Source of the DNA: Saccharothrix luteola
Lineage (GTDB): Bacteria > Actinomycetota > Actinomycetes > Mycobacteriales > Pseudonocardiaceae
Length of the DNA stretch: 64,000 nucleotides
Reading direction: 5' to 3'
Assembly: GCF_020859565.1 (NCBI RefSeq)
Contig: NZ_JAJHUO010000027.1
Span: forward strand, 1-64,000
Below, one piece after another: positions 46,017 to 55,685 of this stretch. Position 1 is the stretch's first letter, and every line of letters starts with the position of its first letter. The notes below the pieces were generated by a model. The model had not been told where the DNA came from. It made no database searches and saw nothing but the letters and a program-made list of their open reading frames with translations. The position numbers were made by a program, and so were the translations under genes.

Positions 46017-49000
46017 TTGGCCGAGGTGATGATCCGCAGGATCTCTTCGGGAGAGCTCACCCGTCGATCGATCTGGATCGCAAGCGAGCCAAAACCGCCA
46101 TCCATCTGCCTTCCCCTGTCCCGGGTCACCACCTTGGCGCCCAATTGCTCGGCCAGCTGCATCAACTTGTCGTCCTTGGTGCCCTTGAGTCCCATTTCGG
46201 ACACGCTGCGCGCATCATAGCCGCGGTCCCGGAGGAATCCGGCGATTGAGGGAGACATGTTCTCGTCCACAATCAGCCTCTGCCCCTTCCCGGAGAAGCC
46301 GGCCTTCTTGGCGATCAGCTGCCGCAGTGCGTCGGCAGCGCCTGCTCGCATACCCGAGGTGGCCGACGCGGTGGTGCCGCCAACCCCCGCGACCCCGCCT
46401 ACAGCAGCCCGCGCCGCCAGACCGCCGGTGAGCGCACCGAGGACGCTCGCGATCTCCAGGATGCTGTCGAAGCCCTCGCGCGCCTTGTTCAGGTGCTGGT
46501 CGAACAGGATCTCGAGTGCCGCGTCCAGGTCCTCGCGCGTACGGCAGGTCTGCACCTCCTGGCAGGCCTGTGCCACTTGGATCGCCAACGCGTTGGGGTT
46601 GACCTGACCGTTGTCGCCGGTCGGGCAGACCGGCGACGACGAACCACACTGGCCGAACAGCCACTCGCCGACAACGGCCCGCTTCTCTTCGTCCCTGGCC
46701 CTCTCCTGCGCAGCCGCCTGCCACTGGCCGTCCCACCAGGCCCTCTTCTGCTCGGCGGTCGGCTCTGGATCACCGGTGATCCCACCGCAGCCCACGTTGT
46801 CCGGCCCGCAGTTGACGTGGCCGTCAAGCTCGATCCGGCTGATGGGGTTTCCGCCGGTGAACGCGTAGCGATTGCCGGTGAACGGGTCCGTGCCGAGGTT
46901 GAGGTCGGCGAGCGCCCCGTTGTAGTTGTCACGGGTCAGGAACCGGTTGAGGCCGGGGTTGTAGTCGCGGAAGCCCATGTCGTAGCTGCCGGAGTTGGGG
47001 TCCCAGCGCTTGCCGTTGTAGCGGTAGAAGTTGTACGGCTCCTTGCCCGGCTGTTGCGCGTCAGGCTTGTCGATACCGGTGAAGGACTCGGTGTCGTCCT
47101 TGCCGTAAGCGGTGTAGCCGTACGTGGCACGGGTGTCGCCGTTCTCCTTGGTCAGGGTCTCGACGTCGGTGTGAGGGTTGTAGCTGTAGTAGGAATCTTC
47201 GGTCACCTCAGGTCCGGCGCCGTCGGTGTCCTTCTTGACCTGCGCCAGCCGACGGCCGAAGGCGTCGTACTGGTAGCTGCGCTGGAGTTGGCCCGCTACC
47301 TCCTCGGCCACGACCTGGTCAGTCAGGCCCAGGTAACCGAAATCCGTGGTCTTGCCGTCCGCGGTTTTCGACGTGGTGCGGTCCAGGGGGTCGTAGGTGT
47401 AGGCGGTGGTCTTCAGCGCACCGGCGTCGTCGAGTTTGCCGTGTTGGGTGGTGCGGTCGAAGCCGTCGTACTTGTACGACTCGGTGATGCGCCCGCCGCT
47501 GGTGACGGTGTCGAGGCGGCCGAAGGGGTCGTAGTTGTAGGCGGCGGTGACACCTGCGGTGGAGGCGGTGAGCAGGCGGTTGCGGTCGTAGTTGAAGGTG
47601 GTGGTCTTGCCTTCGAGGGTTTGTGTCACCACGTTGCTGTTGGCGTCGTGGACGTAGTCCTCGGTCTCAAGCACCGCCCCTGCCGCGGACTTCTTGGTCA
47701 GCTTCCGGATCCGGTCCAGCGGGTCGAAGTCGTACTCCCGCACCTCGTCCAGGTAGGCGGTCGTGTTGTCCGCGTTCTGGATCTTGGACGCGTCACGGAT
47801 CCGGTGGCCGTTGGCGTTGTAGTCGATCTGGTGCTCGGCGACCAGGATGTTGTTGGATTTGCGTTCGACCTGGGAGGCGAGTGCGCCGTCGAGGTGGTAG
47901 CCGTAGACGACCTTGTTGCCGTTGGGCTTGGTCTCCTGCGCGACTTGGCCGCGGTCGGTGTAGCTGTAGGCGGTGATCTTGGGCTGGCCGCCGGTCTCGG
48001 TGTTGGTGACCTGGTCGACCAGGTCACGCGGGTTGTAGCGGAACACCGACGACTGCTTGTCGTGGCCGCGGGTGAGCGGGGCGCCGTTCTCGTTGTAGGT
48101 GAACGTTGTGGTGCCCTTGACCACGGCGGCCAGCTTCTCCTCGACCTTGGTCAGCTGGTTGAGGCCGTTGTAGGCCATCGCGTAGGCGTCGACCTTGGTC
48201 CCGGGCGAGCTGTCGGTCAGCGAGGTGAGGTTGCCGTTGGCGTCGTAGGAGTGCGAGAAGGTCTTCTTCTCGTTGTCGACCTCGGTCGGCTTGCGGACCA
48301 GCTTCACCGCGTCGGCCAGCACGGTGCCGTCGGCGTTGTCCGAGACGGTGACCTTGGCCGTGTTTCCGGCCTTGAGTGCGAAGCTGCCCAGGCTGACCCA
48401 CTCGCCCCCGCGCTGCGTCTGGTTGACCGCCACGGTGGTGGAGGTGGTGCCGGTGTCGACCTTGAACGGCGTGTTCGTCGCCGCACCGGTGACTCCGGAC
48501 GGGTACTTGGTGAAGACCTCGTAGTCGCCGTCCTGGCCGATGACCGGGCGCCAGGTGAACGTCGTGCCGCCGGTGCCGCGGGCGGTACTGCGGTAGTCGT
48601 AACCCTGCGAACCACCCTGCGTGGTGGTCCAGTTCCCGGCGAGTTCGATGTTGCCGATGTCGGAGTTGTCGACCAGGGCGACGTAGGCGCCGACCGGGAC
48701 GCCGTTGTCGGAGCGGGACTTGAGCTTGCCGTCCGGGTAGTAGTCCCACGTCATCGTGCGGTCGGACGAGCCGCCGGCGCCGGCGACGGTGCGGGTCTTC
48801 TGCTGGCCGAGTTCGGTGTAGTCGTAGGCGGTGACGATGTCCCACGGGTCGGTCGAGGTACGCACCCAGGTGTTGTCGAAGTAGGTGTACCTGGTGGTGT
48901 TGCGGACGGTCTGCCCGGCCGACGGCGGTGCGCTGACCTCACTGATCCGACCCACCCGGTCATAGGTGTAGGTGGTCTTGTCCGGCGTCGTGTAACGCAC

Positions 49001-52000
49001 GTCGTCGCGGTCGAACGGTGCGAGCTTCTCGATCGGCCGGTTGAGCTTGTCGTAGACGGTCTGCGCGACGAAGTCGTCCGGGTCGTTCGTCGTCTCCACG
49101 CCGCGCGGCGTGATGACGCGGGTCTGGTTGCCGGCCTCGTCGTACTCGAACTTCGTGACCCGGTCGACGCCCGCCTTGTGCGGGGTCGTCACCTGGATCA
49201 GCGCGGAGCGTTCGTCGTAGCGGTAGGTCGTGGTGGTGTTGAGCTGGTCGGTGCTGGTGGTGGTGTTGCCGTCCTTGTCGTAGCCGACCCGCGTGACCTT
49301 GCCCTCGGCGTCGGTCGTGGTGACCTGGCGGTGGTTGCGGTCGTAGGTGATCTTCGTGGTGAAGTCGGCCGTGTCGGCCGTGGCGTTCTTGCGCGGGTCG
49401 ACCACCGTGACCAGGTTGCCGACGCGGTCGTAGGTGTAGGTGATGGTCTTGTTGTCGGCGTTGGTGATCGTGGCGAGCTGGTAGATCTCGTCGTAGCCGT
49501 ACCGCGTGACGTAGTCGTTCGGGTTCGTGGGCGTGAGGTTGCCCAGTGGCTGGGTCTCGGTCAGCAGGTTGCCGACCTTGTCGTAGCTGAACGTCGTCCT
49601 GCGCTCGGGCCCGGTCGGCGTGTCCTTCGGCGAGAACGTCTCGACCACTTGGTCAGCCCTGTCGTACACCGCGGTGGCCTCGGCTCCATTGGGAGCGATC
49701 GCCTTCGTCACGTTGTCATTCGTGTCGTACACCGGCGGTGGCGTAACGATGAACTCCCCCGCCGCCTCGTTCTTGGGAGTTCTGCTCTCCAGCGGCCGAT
49801 TGAACACGTCGTAGGTCACCGACGTGGTCTTGTTCAGCGCGTCGGTGACCGATGTCGTGTTGCCACGCACGTCGTACAACGCAGTGGTGCTGTGGTTGTA
49901 CGGATCGGTGGTCTTCTTCGGGAAGCCCGTGGGGTCGTACTCCCCGAACGACGTGGTGTTCTCGTTGGCATCGGTTGCGGTCTTGAGCTGCCCGAACTCG
50001 TCATAGGTATAGGTCGACCTGTAGTCGTCCGGCGTCGACGTCGCGGTGCCCTTGGGATCCGTGACGGACGTCAGGTTTCCCTTGGCGTCATAGGCGAATT
50101 CCCAGCGCCTGCCTTCGGGGCTGATCTTGGACGTCAGTTCAGCCGTGTAGCCGTCCAGGCCGGTCTGGTAGCCCAGCTGGGTGGCGGGCCAGTTGTTCGC
50201 CACCGCCTCGGCGTCACGGATCGAGGTCGGGTAGCCGGTCTTCGGGTCGTAGGTCCAAGTCGCGACGGCGCCGTTGTCCTCAGTCAGCGTGACGACGTTG
50301 TTGTCGGCGTCCCAGTCCAGCGTGGTGCTCTGGTTCTTCGCGTTCGTGGTGCGGATCGGACGGCCGTAGCCATCCGTGCGGAAGGTAATAGTGCGGTTCT
50401 CCGCGTCGGTGACCTTCGACTCCACCTCCGACCCGGCGCTGCCGTCGGGGTCGCTGTAGGCGAACCCGGTGGCGAAGCCGAGCCGGTCGGTGATGGTCTG
50501 GAGCTTCCACTTGTCCTTCGGGTCCACCGGCGCGGTGTAGTACGCGAGGTTGGTGGCGTTCTGGCGCGGGTCGGTGATCTTGACCAGCTTGACGTTCTTG
50601 TTCCCCTGCGTGGCGTCGTAGGTGAACCCGAACGTCTTGGCCTGCGGGGTGCCCGCGCCGTCGACGAACTGCGTCAGCAAGCCCTTGTCGTCGTAGGTGA
50701 AGGTGATCGTGCGACCCGAGATGTCCTTGATCGACTGGACGTTGTCGATGATCTTCGGGTTGCTCGTCTCACCCTTCACCCAGTAGTCCAGGGTCAGCAC
50801 TTCGCGGCCGTGCGGATCGTTGACGTAGGCCAAGAACTTGCGCGGTTGGTTGTTCGACTTGCGCTCGGTGTAGGTAAACCGCTGCTCGTTGCCGTTTCGG
50901 TCCTTGACCGCAGTCAGCCAACCCTCGGTGTCGAACACGAACTCGCTGCGGTCCGGGCGGATCAGCTTCCACCGACGTGACGCGTCCGTGCCGCCATCAC
51001 GCTGGACGAAGTAGTGCACACCGGCGGGCTTGTCGTAGGTCCACCGCGCTGGGTCGGTGCTGCCGTTCTTGTTCAGCTCGAACGTGTGGGAGGTGCCGTC
51101 GCCGTCCGGCAACGTGATCCTGCTCGGGTAGTCCTGACCCTTGGGGTGCAACTCCAGGTAAGTGCCCAGCCGGGTGAGCCCGCTCGCAGCGAGTGACCAG
51201 CCCTGACCCAGTGACGTGGCCGAGGTGTCCATGCTGTTGTACGTCATCCGCACGAACGAGTTCAGACCCCGACCCGGGTTGGTGAACGCGTCGTAGGACC
51301 ACACCGCGTTGCCCGCGAACTGGTTGACCAGCACGTTCGAACCGCTGCCGGTGGCCTTGCCCGCGTAGGAGTAGAACTTCTCCAGACCGAGCTGGTCCGA
51401 CGTCGGGTCCTCGACCGTGACGTTCTGCGCCAGCGCCGGAACACCACCGGTCGCGGACAACCAGGTGCCCGTGGTCTTGTTGCGCAGGTCCCAGTTCAGG
51501 ACGAACTGCTCGCGCTTGTTGCCCGCGTCGCTCTGGATCGGCGTCTTCACCCGCGCCTGCACCGTCACCGTCCCGCCAGGCGGGACATCCGCGGGCAGCG
51601 CCGTCTCCAACCGGTTGCCGCCCGTGGTGGCGTCGGTGCCGTCGGGCAGGTTCCACCGGTAGGACAGCACCTGATCCGCCGCACGCCACGTCGACGTGGT
51701 CGAGTTCGTGACGCTGACCGGGACCGTGTACTCGTCACCGGGGATCATCCGCAGCGACGGCGTGTCCGGCGCGTAATAGGTCATCTCCGCGGTCGGCTGC
51801 GTGTAGGTGACGACCAGGTTCGGGCGCAGCTGTGGCTCCTGTGCCTCGTCGGACAGGAACAACACCCGCTGCTGCGGACCCGCCTCGTCGCGCAGCTTCA
51901 CCTCGAACCCGTGGTTGGAGGCCGGGTTGTCCACCCAGCCCTGCACCAGACCGGCGTTCTCCCAGATATGCCAGTTCGGGTCGTTCGGGATCCCCAGCAC

Positions 52001-54223
52001 GTGATCGGCGTAGGCGCCGAGGTCACCACCGGGAGTGGCCCACGCGGTCGCCGTCGACGCCCGGTTCCACGTCGCCTGGTTCTCGGTGAACCCCTTGGTC
52101 AGCGGATGCCCGTCGAACGTCGCACCCGTGCCGTCGCTGAAGAACCCCCACAGCATCAGGTCCGCGTCCACGATCCGCGCACCGGCCGGGATCGACGACA
52201 GGTCGTTCCACTTCACCACCGCACGCGTGCGGCCGTAGGTGGAGGAGTTGTTGCCCACCATCAACCACGGCTGGCCACCGATGGAGTCCAGGTTGGTGTC
52301 CGGCCGGTTCGACGACAACGTCGTGTCACTCGCCCCACCGTGCAACACCTGCGTGATGAACCCGGCCTTCGGCAACCGCGCCACCTGCGTCGGCCCGGGG
52401 ATCACCTGCCCGTCACGGGTCTTCACCGCGACCATGTAGTAGTAGGCGTTGCCGAAAGGATCCGCCGAGTCCGCCGGCGTCGGCCGCGCGGTGGTGTCGG
52501 TGAACGACGTCGTGGTCGGTGCCAGCGGCGCGATCAACGTCGAGGACGACGGCGTGAACGCCTGGAACACCGTGCGGTGCACCTGGTACTCCACCACGTC
52601 GTCCGCAGGGTTGCCCGGATCCGGATCCACGTACGGACCCCAGTTCAACTCCGCACCGGTCGCGTAGATCTTCGTCGGGTACTTCAGGTCCGCACTCGGC
52701 CGACCATAGGTCAACACCAGCTTCGGGTTGTTCTCGATCTCACCGTTGTAGGCGAACTCCGCCGCCTGGTAGATCGCCCCACCACGGTTCAACGTCTCGT
52801 CCGTCGACTTCACCATCAACCCGTGGTTGACCGCCGAACCCGACACCCACGCCTGCGCGATGTTGCGCACGTCCCACTCGTGCCAGACGCTGGACACGCC
52901 TGCCTGCTTGGTCGCCGTGGACAACCCCGCCTCGGCGAACGCCGCGTTGATCCGGTTCCACGTCGCCGTGTCCTCCGACCACCCCGCCGTGACCCGACGC
53001 ACCTCGTGCACGTTGTTGTTCGCGCCGGTCTCCAACTCGGAGTCGTAGTACAGGCGCAGCTTCGCCGAGGTCAGACTCGTACCCGCCGGCACCACCGAGG
53101 TGTCGAACTTCACCAGGCTGCGCGCCCTGCCCCACGGGTCCGTGCCCACCGACAACTGGTAGCTCGACCCGTCGTTGCGATCCGGCGTGTCCGACCAGAT
53201 CTGCACGTCCTGACCCGTCGTCGGCGTCGGCTGCAACTTCACCGTCGGGTCGATCGTCACCGGGAACTTCCGGCCGGCCTCGGCCAACCACGCCTGGTCG
53301 GCCTTCACCGTGACCGTGATCTTCGAACCCTGCTGCTCGACGGTCTGCGTGACCTTGTCACTCCACGCCCGCCCGTGCGGCGACTTGCGGTCCTCCGCAC
53401 CGTCGAACATGAACGGCTTCGGCATCGTGAACAACGGCGGCCCATCCGCCACACCCTCACCAACCGGGAAGAACCCGATCGCTCCGTCGTCCAAGGCCTT
53501 CGCCGTCACACCGCCGACCTGCAACGTGAACCGGTACGTCGCGTCCGCCGGTGCCTTGTGGAGGACGATCTCCTCCTTCAGCGCCTCCCCCGTCACCACA
53601 TAACGCAGATCGGCACCGTCGAACACACCGGGATAGGTCACCCGGCTGCCCTCGACCCTCGGCTCCACAGTCCGCGCCTCGGCGTCCACACCCAACGCCA
53701 AGTGCCGATCACCGGCCTGGAACCGCATCAACTTGTCCGTGCGATCACCGAACGACGTGCCGAACACGTTGCTGTCATTGCCGAACCGGTATCCGTCACG
53801 CGCCACCTCACGCACCGCCAGGTCGATCCGCTGCCAACGGCCCTGCGCGTCCCGGAAGTACTCCGGCCGCGCCGACACCACCGCCTCCACGTCACCGTTC
53901 GACAGCTGGAACACCTGCATCGACGACGTCCGCCGATCCACCAACTCCCGCACCCGCTTCGGCGACTTCACCGCCGTGCCATTCGGCGGCGGATCGGCAG
54001 GCGCGGCCTGCGCAGCACCCGGCGCGAACCACCCCGCCACCGATCTCCACAAACCCGAAAGACCCAGGTCAGGCAACTGACCCGGCCCGCTCACCGGCGG
54101 GCCGGCAGGCAGACCGACGACCGCCAACGCGGTCACCACAGACAAGATCAACAATCGTGAGAGCAGGCTGAAGCCACGCGGAGACCGCACGAACCCCCCT
54201 GATTCGCCGCCGAGCGCTGTCAC
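46013..54223 (-). CDS. Secreted RHS-repeat protein with C-terminal DUF5615 PIN-like domain
   Basis: A 2736-residue polymorphic toxin. The N-terminus has a hydrophobic export signal (LLSRLLILSVVTALAVVGLP). Two DNRLRE domains follow (about 328-505 and 618-790), an Ig-like segment, then an RHS/YD-repeat barrel (about 940-2400) and the RHS core (RYNGKRWDPNSGSYDMGFRD; RYAFTGGNPISRIELDGH, to about 2470). A Gly/Ala-rich hinge leads to the last ~87 residues, LIVDENMSPSIAGFLRDRG, MGLKGTKDDKLMQLAEQLG, KVVTRDRG: a DUF5615 PIN-like fold with acidic residues near 2653, 2684 and 2702, likely a ribonuclease toxin. The next gene is its probable antidote. The GTG at 54223 is uncertain; a GTG 11 codons later has AGGGGGG before it. 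Confidence 0.9.
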   Translation of the reverse strand: MTALGGESGGFVRSPRGFSLLSRLLILSVVTALAVVGLPAGPPVSGPGQLPDLGLSGLWRSVAGWFAPGAAQAAPADPPPNGTAVKSPKRVRELVDRRTSSMQVFQLSNGDVEAVVSARPEYFRDAQGRWQRIDLAVREVARDGYRFGNDSNVFGTSFGDRTDKLMRFQAGDRHLALGVDAEARTVEPRVEGSRVTYPGVFDGADLRYVVTGEALKEEIVLHKAPADATYRFTLQVGGVTAKALDDGAIGFFPVGEGVADGPPLFTMPKPFMFDGAEDRKSPHGRAWSDKVTQTVEQQGSKITVTVKADQAWLAEAGRKFPVTIDPTVKLQPTPTTGQDVQIWSDTPDRNDGSSYQLSVGTDPWGRARSLVKFDTSVVPAGTSLTSAKLRLYYDSELETGANNNVHEVRRVTAGWSEDTATWNRINAAFAEAGLSTATKQAGVSSVWHEWDVRNIAQAWVSGSAVNHGLMVKSTDETLNRGGAIYQAAEFAYNGEIENNPKLVLTYGRPSADLKYPTKIYATGAELNWGPYVDPDPGNPADDVVEYQVHRTVFQAFTPSSSTLIAPLAPTTTSFTDTTARPTPADSADPFGNAYYYMVAVKTRDGQVIPGPTQVARLPKAGFITQVLHGGASDTTLSSNRPDTNLDSIGGQPWLMVGNNSSTYGRTRAVVKWNDLSSIPAGARIVDADLMLWGFFSDGTGATFDGHPLTKGFTENQATWNRASTATAWATPGGDLGAYADHVLGIPNDPNWHIWENAGLVQGWVDNPASNHGFEVKLRDEAGPQQRVLFLSDEAQEPQLRPNLVVTYTQPTAEMTYYAPDTPSLRMIPGDEYTVPVSVTNSTTSTWRAADQVLSYRWNLPDGTDATTGGNRLETALPADVPPGGTVTVQARVKTPIQSDAGNKREQFVLNWDLRNKTTGTWLSATGGVPALAQNVTVEDPTSDQLGLEKFYSYAGKATGSGSNVLVNQFAGNAVWSYDAFTNPGRGLNSFVRMTYNSMDTSATSLGQGWSLAASGLTRLGTYLELHPKGQDYPSRITLPDGDGTSHTFELNKNGSTDPARWTYDKPAGVHYFVQRDGGTDASRRWKLIRPDRSEFVFDTEGWLTAVKDRNGNEQRFTYTERKSNNQPRKFLAYVNDPHGREVLTLDYWVKGETSNPKIIDNVQSIKDISGRTITFTYDDKGLLTQFVDGAGTPQAKTFGFTYDATQGNKNVKLVKITDPRQNATNLAYYTAPVDPKDKWKLQTITDRLGFATGFAYSDPDGSAGSEVESKVTDAENRTITFRTDGYGRPIRTTNAKNQSTTLDWDADNNVVTLTEDNGAVATWTYDPKTGYPTSIRDAEAVANNWPATQLGYQTGLDGYTAELTSKISPEGRRWEFAYDAKGNLTSVTDPKGTATSTPDDYRSTYTYDEFGQLKTATDANENTTSFGEYDPTGFPKKTTDPYNHSTTALYDVRGNTTSVTDALNKTTSVTYDVFNRPLESRTPKNEAAGEFIVTPPPVYDTNDNVTKAIAPNGAEATAVYDRADQVVETFSPKDTPTGPERRTTFSYDKVGNLLTETQPLGNLTPTNPNDYVTRYGYDEIYQLATITNADNKTITYTYDRVGNLVTVVDPRKNATADTADFTTKITYDRNHRQVTTTDAEGKVTRVGYDKDGNTTTSTDQLNTTTTYRYDERSALIQVTTPHKAGVDRVTKFEYDEAGNQTRVITPRGVETTNDPDDFVAQTVYDKLNRPIEKLAPFDRDDVRYTTPDKTTYTYDRVGRISEVSAPPSAGQTVRNTTRYTYFDNTWVRTSTDPWDIVTAYDYTELGQQKTRTVAGAGGSSDRTMTWDYYPDGKLKSRSDNGVPVGAYVALVDNSDIGNIELAGNWTTTQGGSQGYDYRSTARGTGGTTFTWRPVIGQDGDYEVFTKYPSGVTGAATNTPFKVDTGTTSTTVAVNQTQRGGEWVSLGSFALKAGNTAKVTVSDNADGTVLADAVKLVRKPTEVDNEKKTFSHSYDANGNLTSLTDSSPGTKVDAYAMAYNGLNQLTKVEEKLAAVVKGTTTFTYNENGAPLTRGHDKQSSVFRYNPRDLVDQVTNTETGGQPKITAYSYTDRGQVAQETKPNGNKVVYGYHLDGALASQVERKSNNILVAEHQIDYNANGHRIRDASKIQNADNTTAYLDEVREYDFDPLDRIRKLTKKSAAGAVLETEDYVHDANSNVVTQTLEGKTTTFNYDRNRLLTASTAGVTAAYNYDPFGRLDTVTSGGRITESYKYDGFDRTTQHGKLDDAGALKTTAYTYDPLDRTTSKTADGKTTDFGYLGLTDQVVAEEVAGQLQRSYQYDAFGRRLAQVKKDTDGAGPEVTEDSYYSYNPHTDVETLTKENGDTRATYGYTAYGKDDTESFTGIDKPDAQQPGKEPYNFYRYNGKRWDPNSGSYDMGFRDYNPGLNRFLTRDNYNGALADLNLGTDPFTGNRYAFTGGNPISRIELDGHVNCGPDNVGCGGITGDPEPTAEQKRAWWDGQWQAAAQERARDEEKRAVVGEWLFGQCGSSSPVCPTGDNGQVNPNALAIQVAQACQEVQTCRTREDLDAALEILFDQHLNKAREGFDSILEIASVLGALTGGLAARAAVGGVAGVGGTTASATSGMRAGAADALRQLIAKKAGFSGKGQRLIVDENMSPSIAGFLRDRGYDARSVSEMGLKGTKDDKLMQLAEQLGAKVVTRDRGRQMDGGFGSLAIQIDRRVSSPEEILRIITSAK

Positions 54224-54749
54224 CCCCCGGTGATCGATTCGCTACCCCACGTACGCGAACAGGGACGCTAACCAACACCAAACTGCCCACATAGGACCGA
54301 ACGGCGCAATCCCAACGACTGAACCGTCCACCACCCGAACAGCACAGTGGACACACCTACAGTGACCCTTGAGCAATCAGGAAGGCCACCTGAACGGCGG
54401 TCGCTGGACAGTCCACCACCGCCGAATCAACAGCCTCGCCCACCACACGGCTCCCCAACCGTGCCCCCGGCGAGGTGAAGCGGCCACGGCGCCCTCAGCA
54501 GAGGCCGAAGCCTCTGTGCGTGCTGCCACTCCCACATCACCACCACCGATCGACGCACCCTCGGAAGGTGGACACACCATGATCACCACTGACCGCGCCG
54601 CGACCACGCAAGGCGGACCTGTTGCGCCGGACGGCGCGGCTCGCGGGGACGGTCCTGACTGACCACTCATCTCTCGCTGAACCCGGCAAGCGCAATTGTC
54701 CGAGCGCCTCCGCAGAGACCACTGCGGCCGGTCACGCAATCGGGTGCCC
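54224..54749. other. RHS promoter region and low-confidence small ORF
   Basis: This gap between the RHS start and IS copy 1 should contain the RHS promoter (54230-54300). A possible 27-codon ORF, ATG 54579 to TGA 54660-54662, follows GGAAGG by 10 nt and would encode MITTDRAATTQGGPVAPDGA plus a short Gly/Asp tail; it has no recognised family and may be spurious. No other gene is visible. Confidence 0.35.
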
Positions 54750-55557
54750 TGTGGGGTTTCAGAACTCTGCACTGAGGCGCTGAGCTGCGGCGATCGCGCA
54801 CGATGTGCTGTAGGAGCATGATCGTGACGCGTGGCGCTACGACTGGTGTACCTGATCTTCGTCCGACTCGGTGACTGGCTGGTTCTGCTCGGCCGGGCCT
54901 CCGCGGCCAAGGACGTGGAGTTGCTGGTACTACGGCACGACGTCGCCGTGCTGCGCCTGACCAACCCCCGCCCACGGTTGGAGTGGGCCGATCGAGCTGT
55001 GCTCGCCGCGCTGGTTCGCCGACTCCCCCGTCGGCTGGGTGAGCACCGGTTGGTGACACCGGGAACCATCCTGCGATGGCACCGGCGCCTGGTCGCGGAG
55101 AAGTAGACCTACCCGAACCGCACCGGGCGACGGCCGATCGGCGACACCACCGTGGCGCTGATCGAGCGGATGGCGCGGGAGAACGCCGCGTGGGTTTACC
55201 GCCGGATCCAGGGTGAGCTGCTCAAGCTCGGCTACCGGGTAGCCGCCTCAACGGTTCGCCGCGTGCTCCAGCGCCTGCGAGTCCCACCCGCACCCCAGCG
55301 CGACACCGACCGACCGACTGCTCACCATCAACCAACACCACCTGCGGACCGTGCTGAACCGCTACACGACCCACTACAACCACCGCAGACCACACCAAGC
55401 CCTACAACTCACACCACCACGACCAGACCACCCAACCGCAGAGCCAGCTACACCTCGATACGCCGCCGACCAGTCCTCGGCGGCCTGATCAACGAGTACG
55501 AACCCACAGCAGCATAACCGCAGGCCAGACCATAGGGCCGACTTCTGGCACCCCCCA
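54750..55557 (+). mobile_element. IS copy 1, internally deleted
   Basis: An 808-bp element from TGTGGGGTTTCAGAA (54750-54764) to TTCTGGCACCCCCCA (55543-55557), imperfect inverted ends. It carries a transposase like that of copy 2 but with a nonsense codon and loss of the catalytic core. No clear target duplication. Confidence 0.75.
54831..55517 (+). pseudogene. Integrase-type IS transposase, nonsense and deletion
   Basis: From GTG 54831: ALRLVYLIFVRLGDWLVLLG, KDVELLVLRHDVAVLRL, EHRLVTPGTILRWHRRLVAE, then TAG at 55104-55106 where copy 2 has TGG (Trp). Downstream ALIERMARENAAWVYRRIQG and STVRRVLQRLRVPPAPQR resume in frame, then the sequence jumps to the C-terminal INQHHLRTVLNRYTTHYNHR in another frame, skipping about 120 residues with the DDE core. 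Dead transposase. Confidence 0.8.
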
Positions 55558-55685
55558 GGCCCGGACGTGACCCGACCCGGCAGCGTCATCAAATGTGCGC
55601 CAGAGCCCATTTCAGAGAGCACCATCAACGCTCCCGCCTGACCATCAGCGATGACTTTCGAGCACCACAGGACATGCTGGTCGGC

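Noticed and set aside
46493..50980. A 1495-codon open frame antisense to the RHS gene
   Set aside because: Val/Gly/Arg-rich composition reflects antisense of YD repeats; no start signal or domain.
54369..54662. A 97-codon frame with a TTG start upstream of IS copy 1
   Set aside because: No ribosome binding site or homology; only the last 27 codons, from ATG 54579, have a plausible site, and even that is weak.
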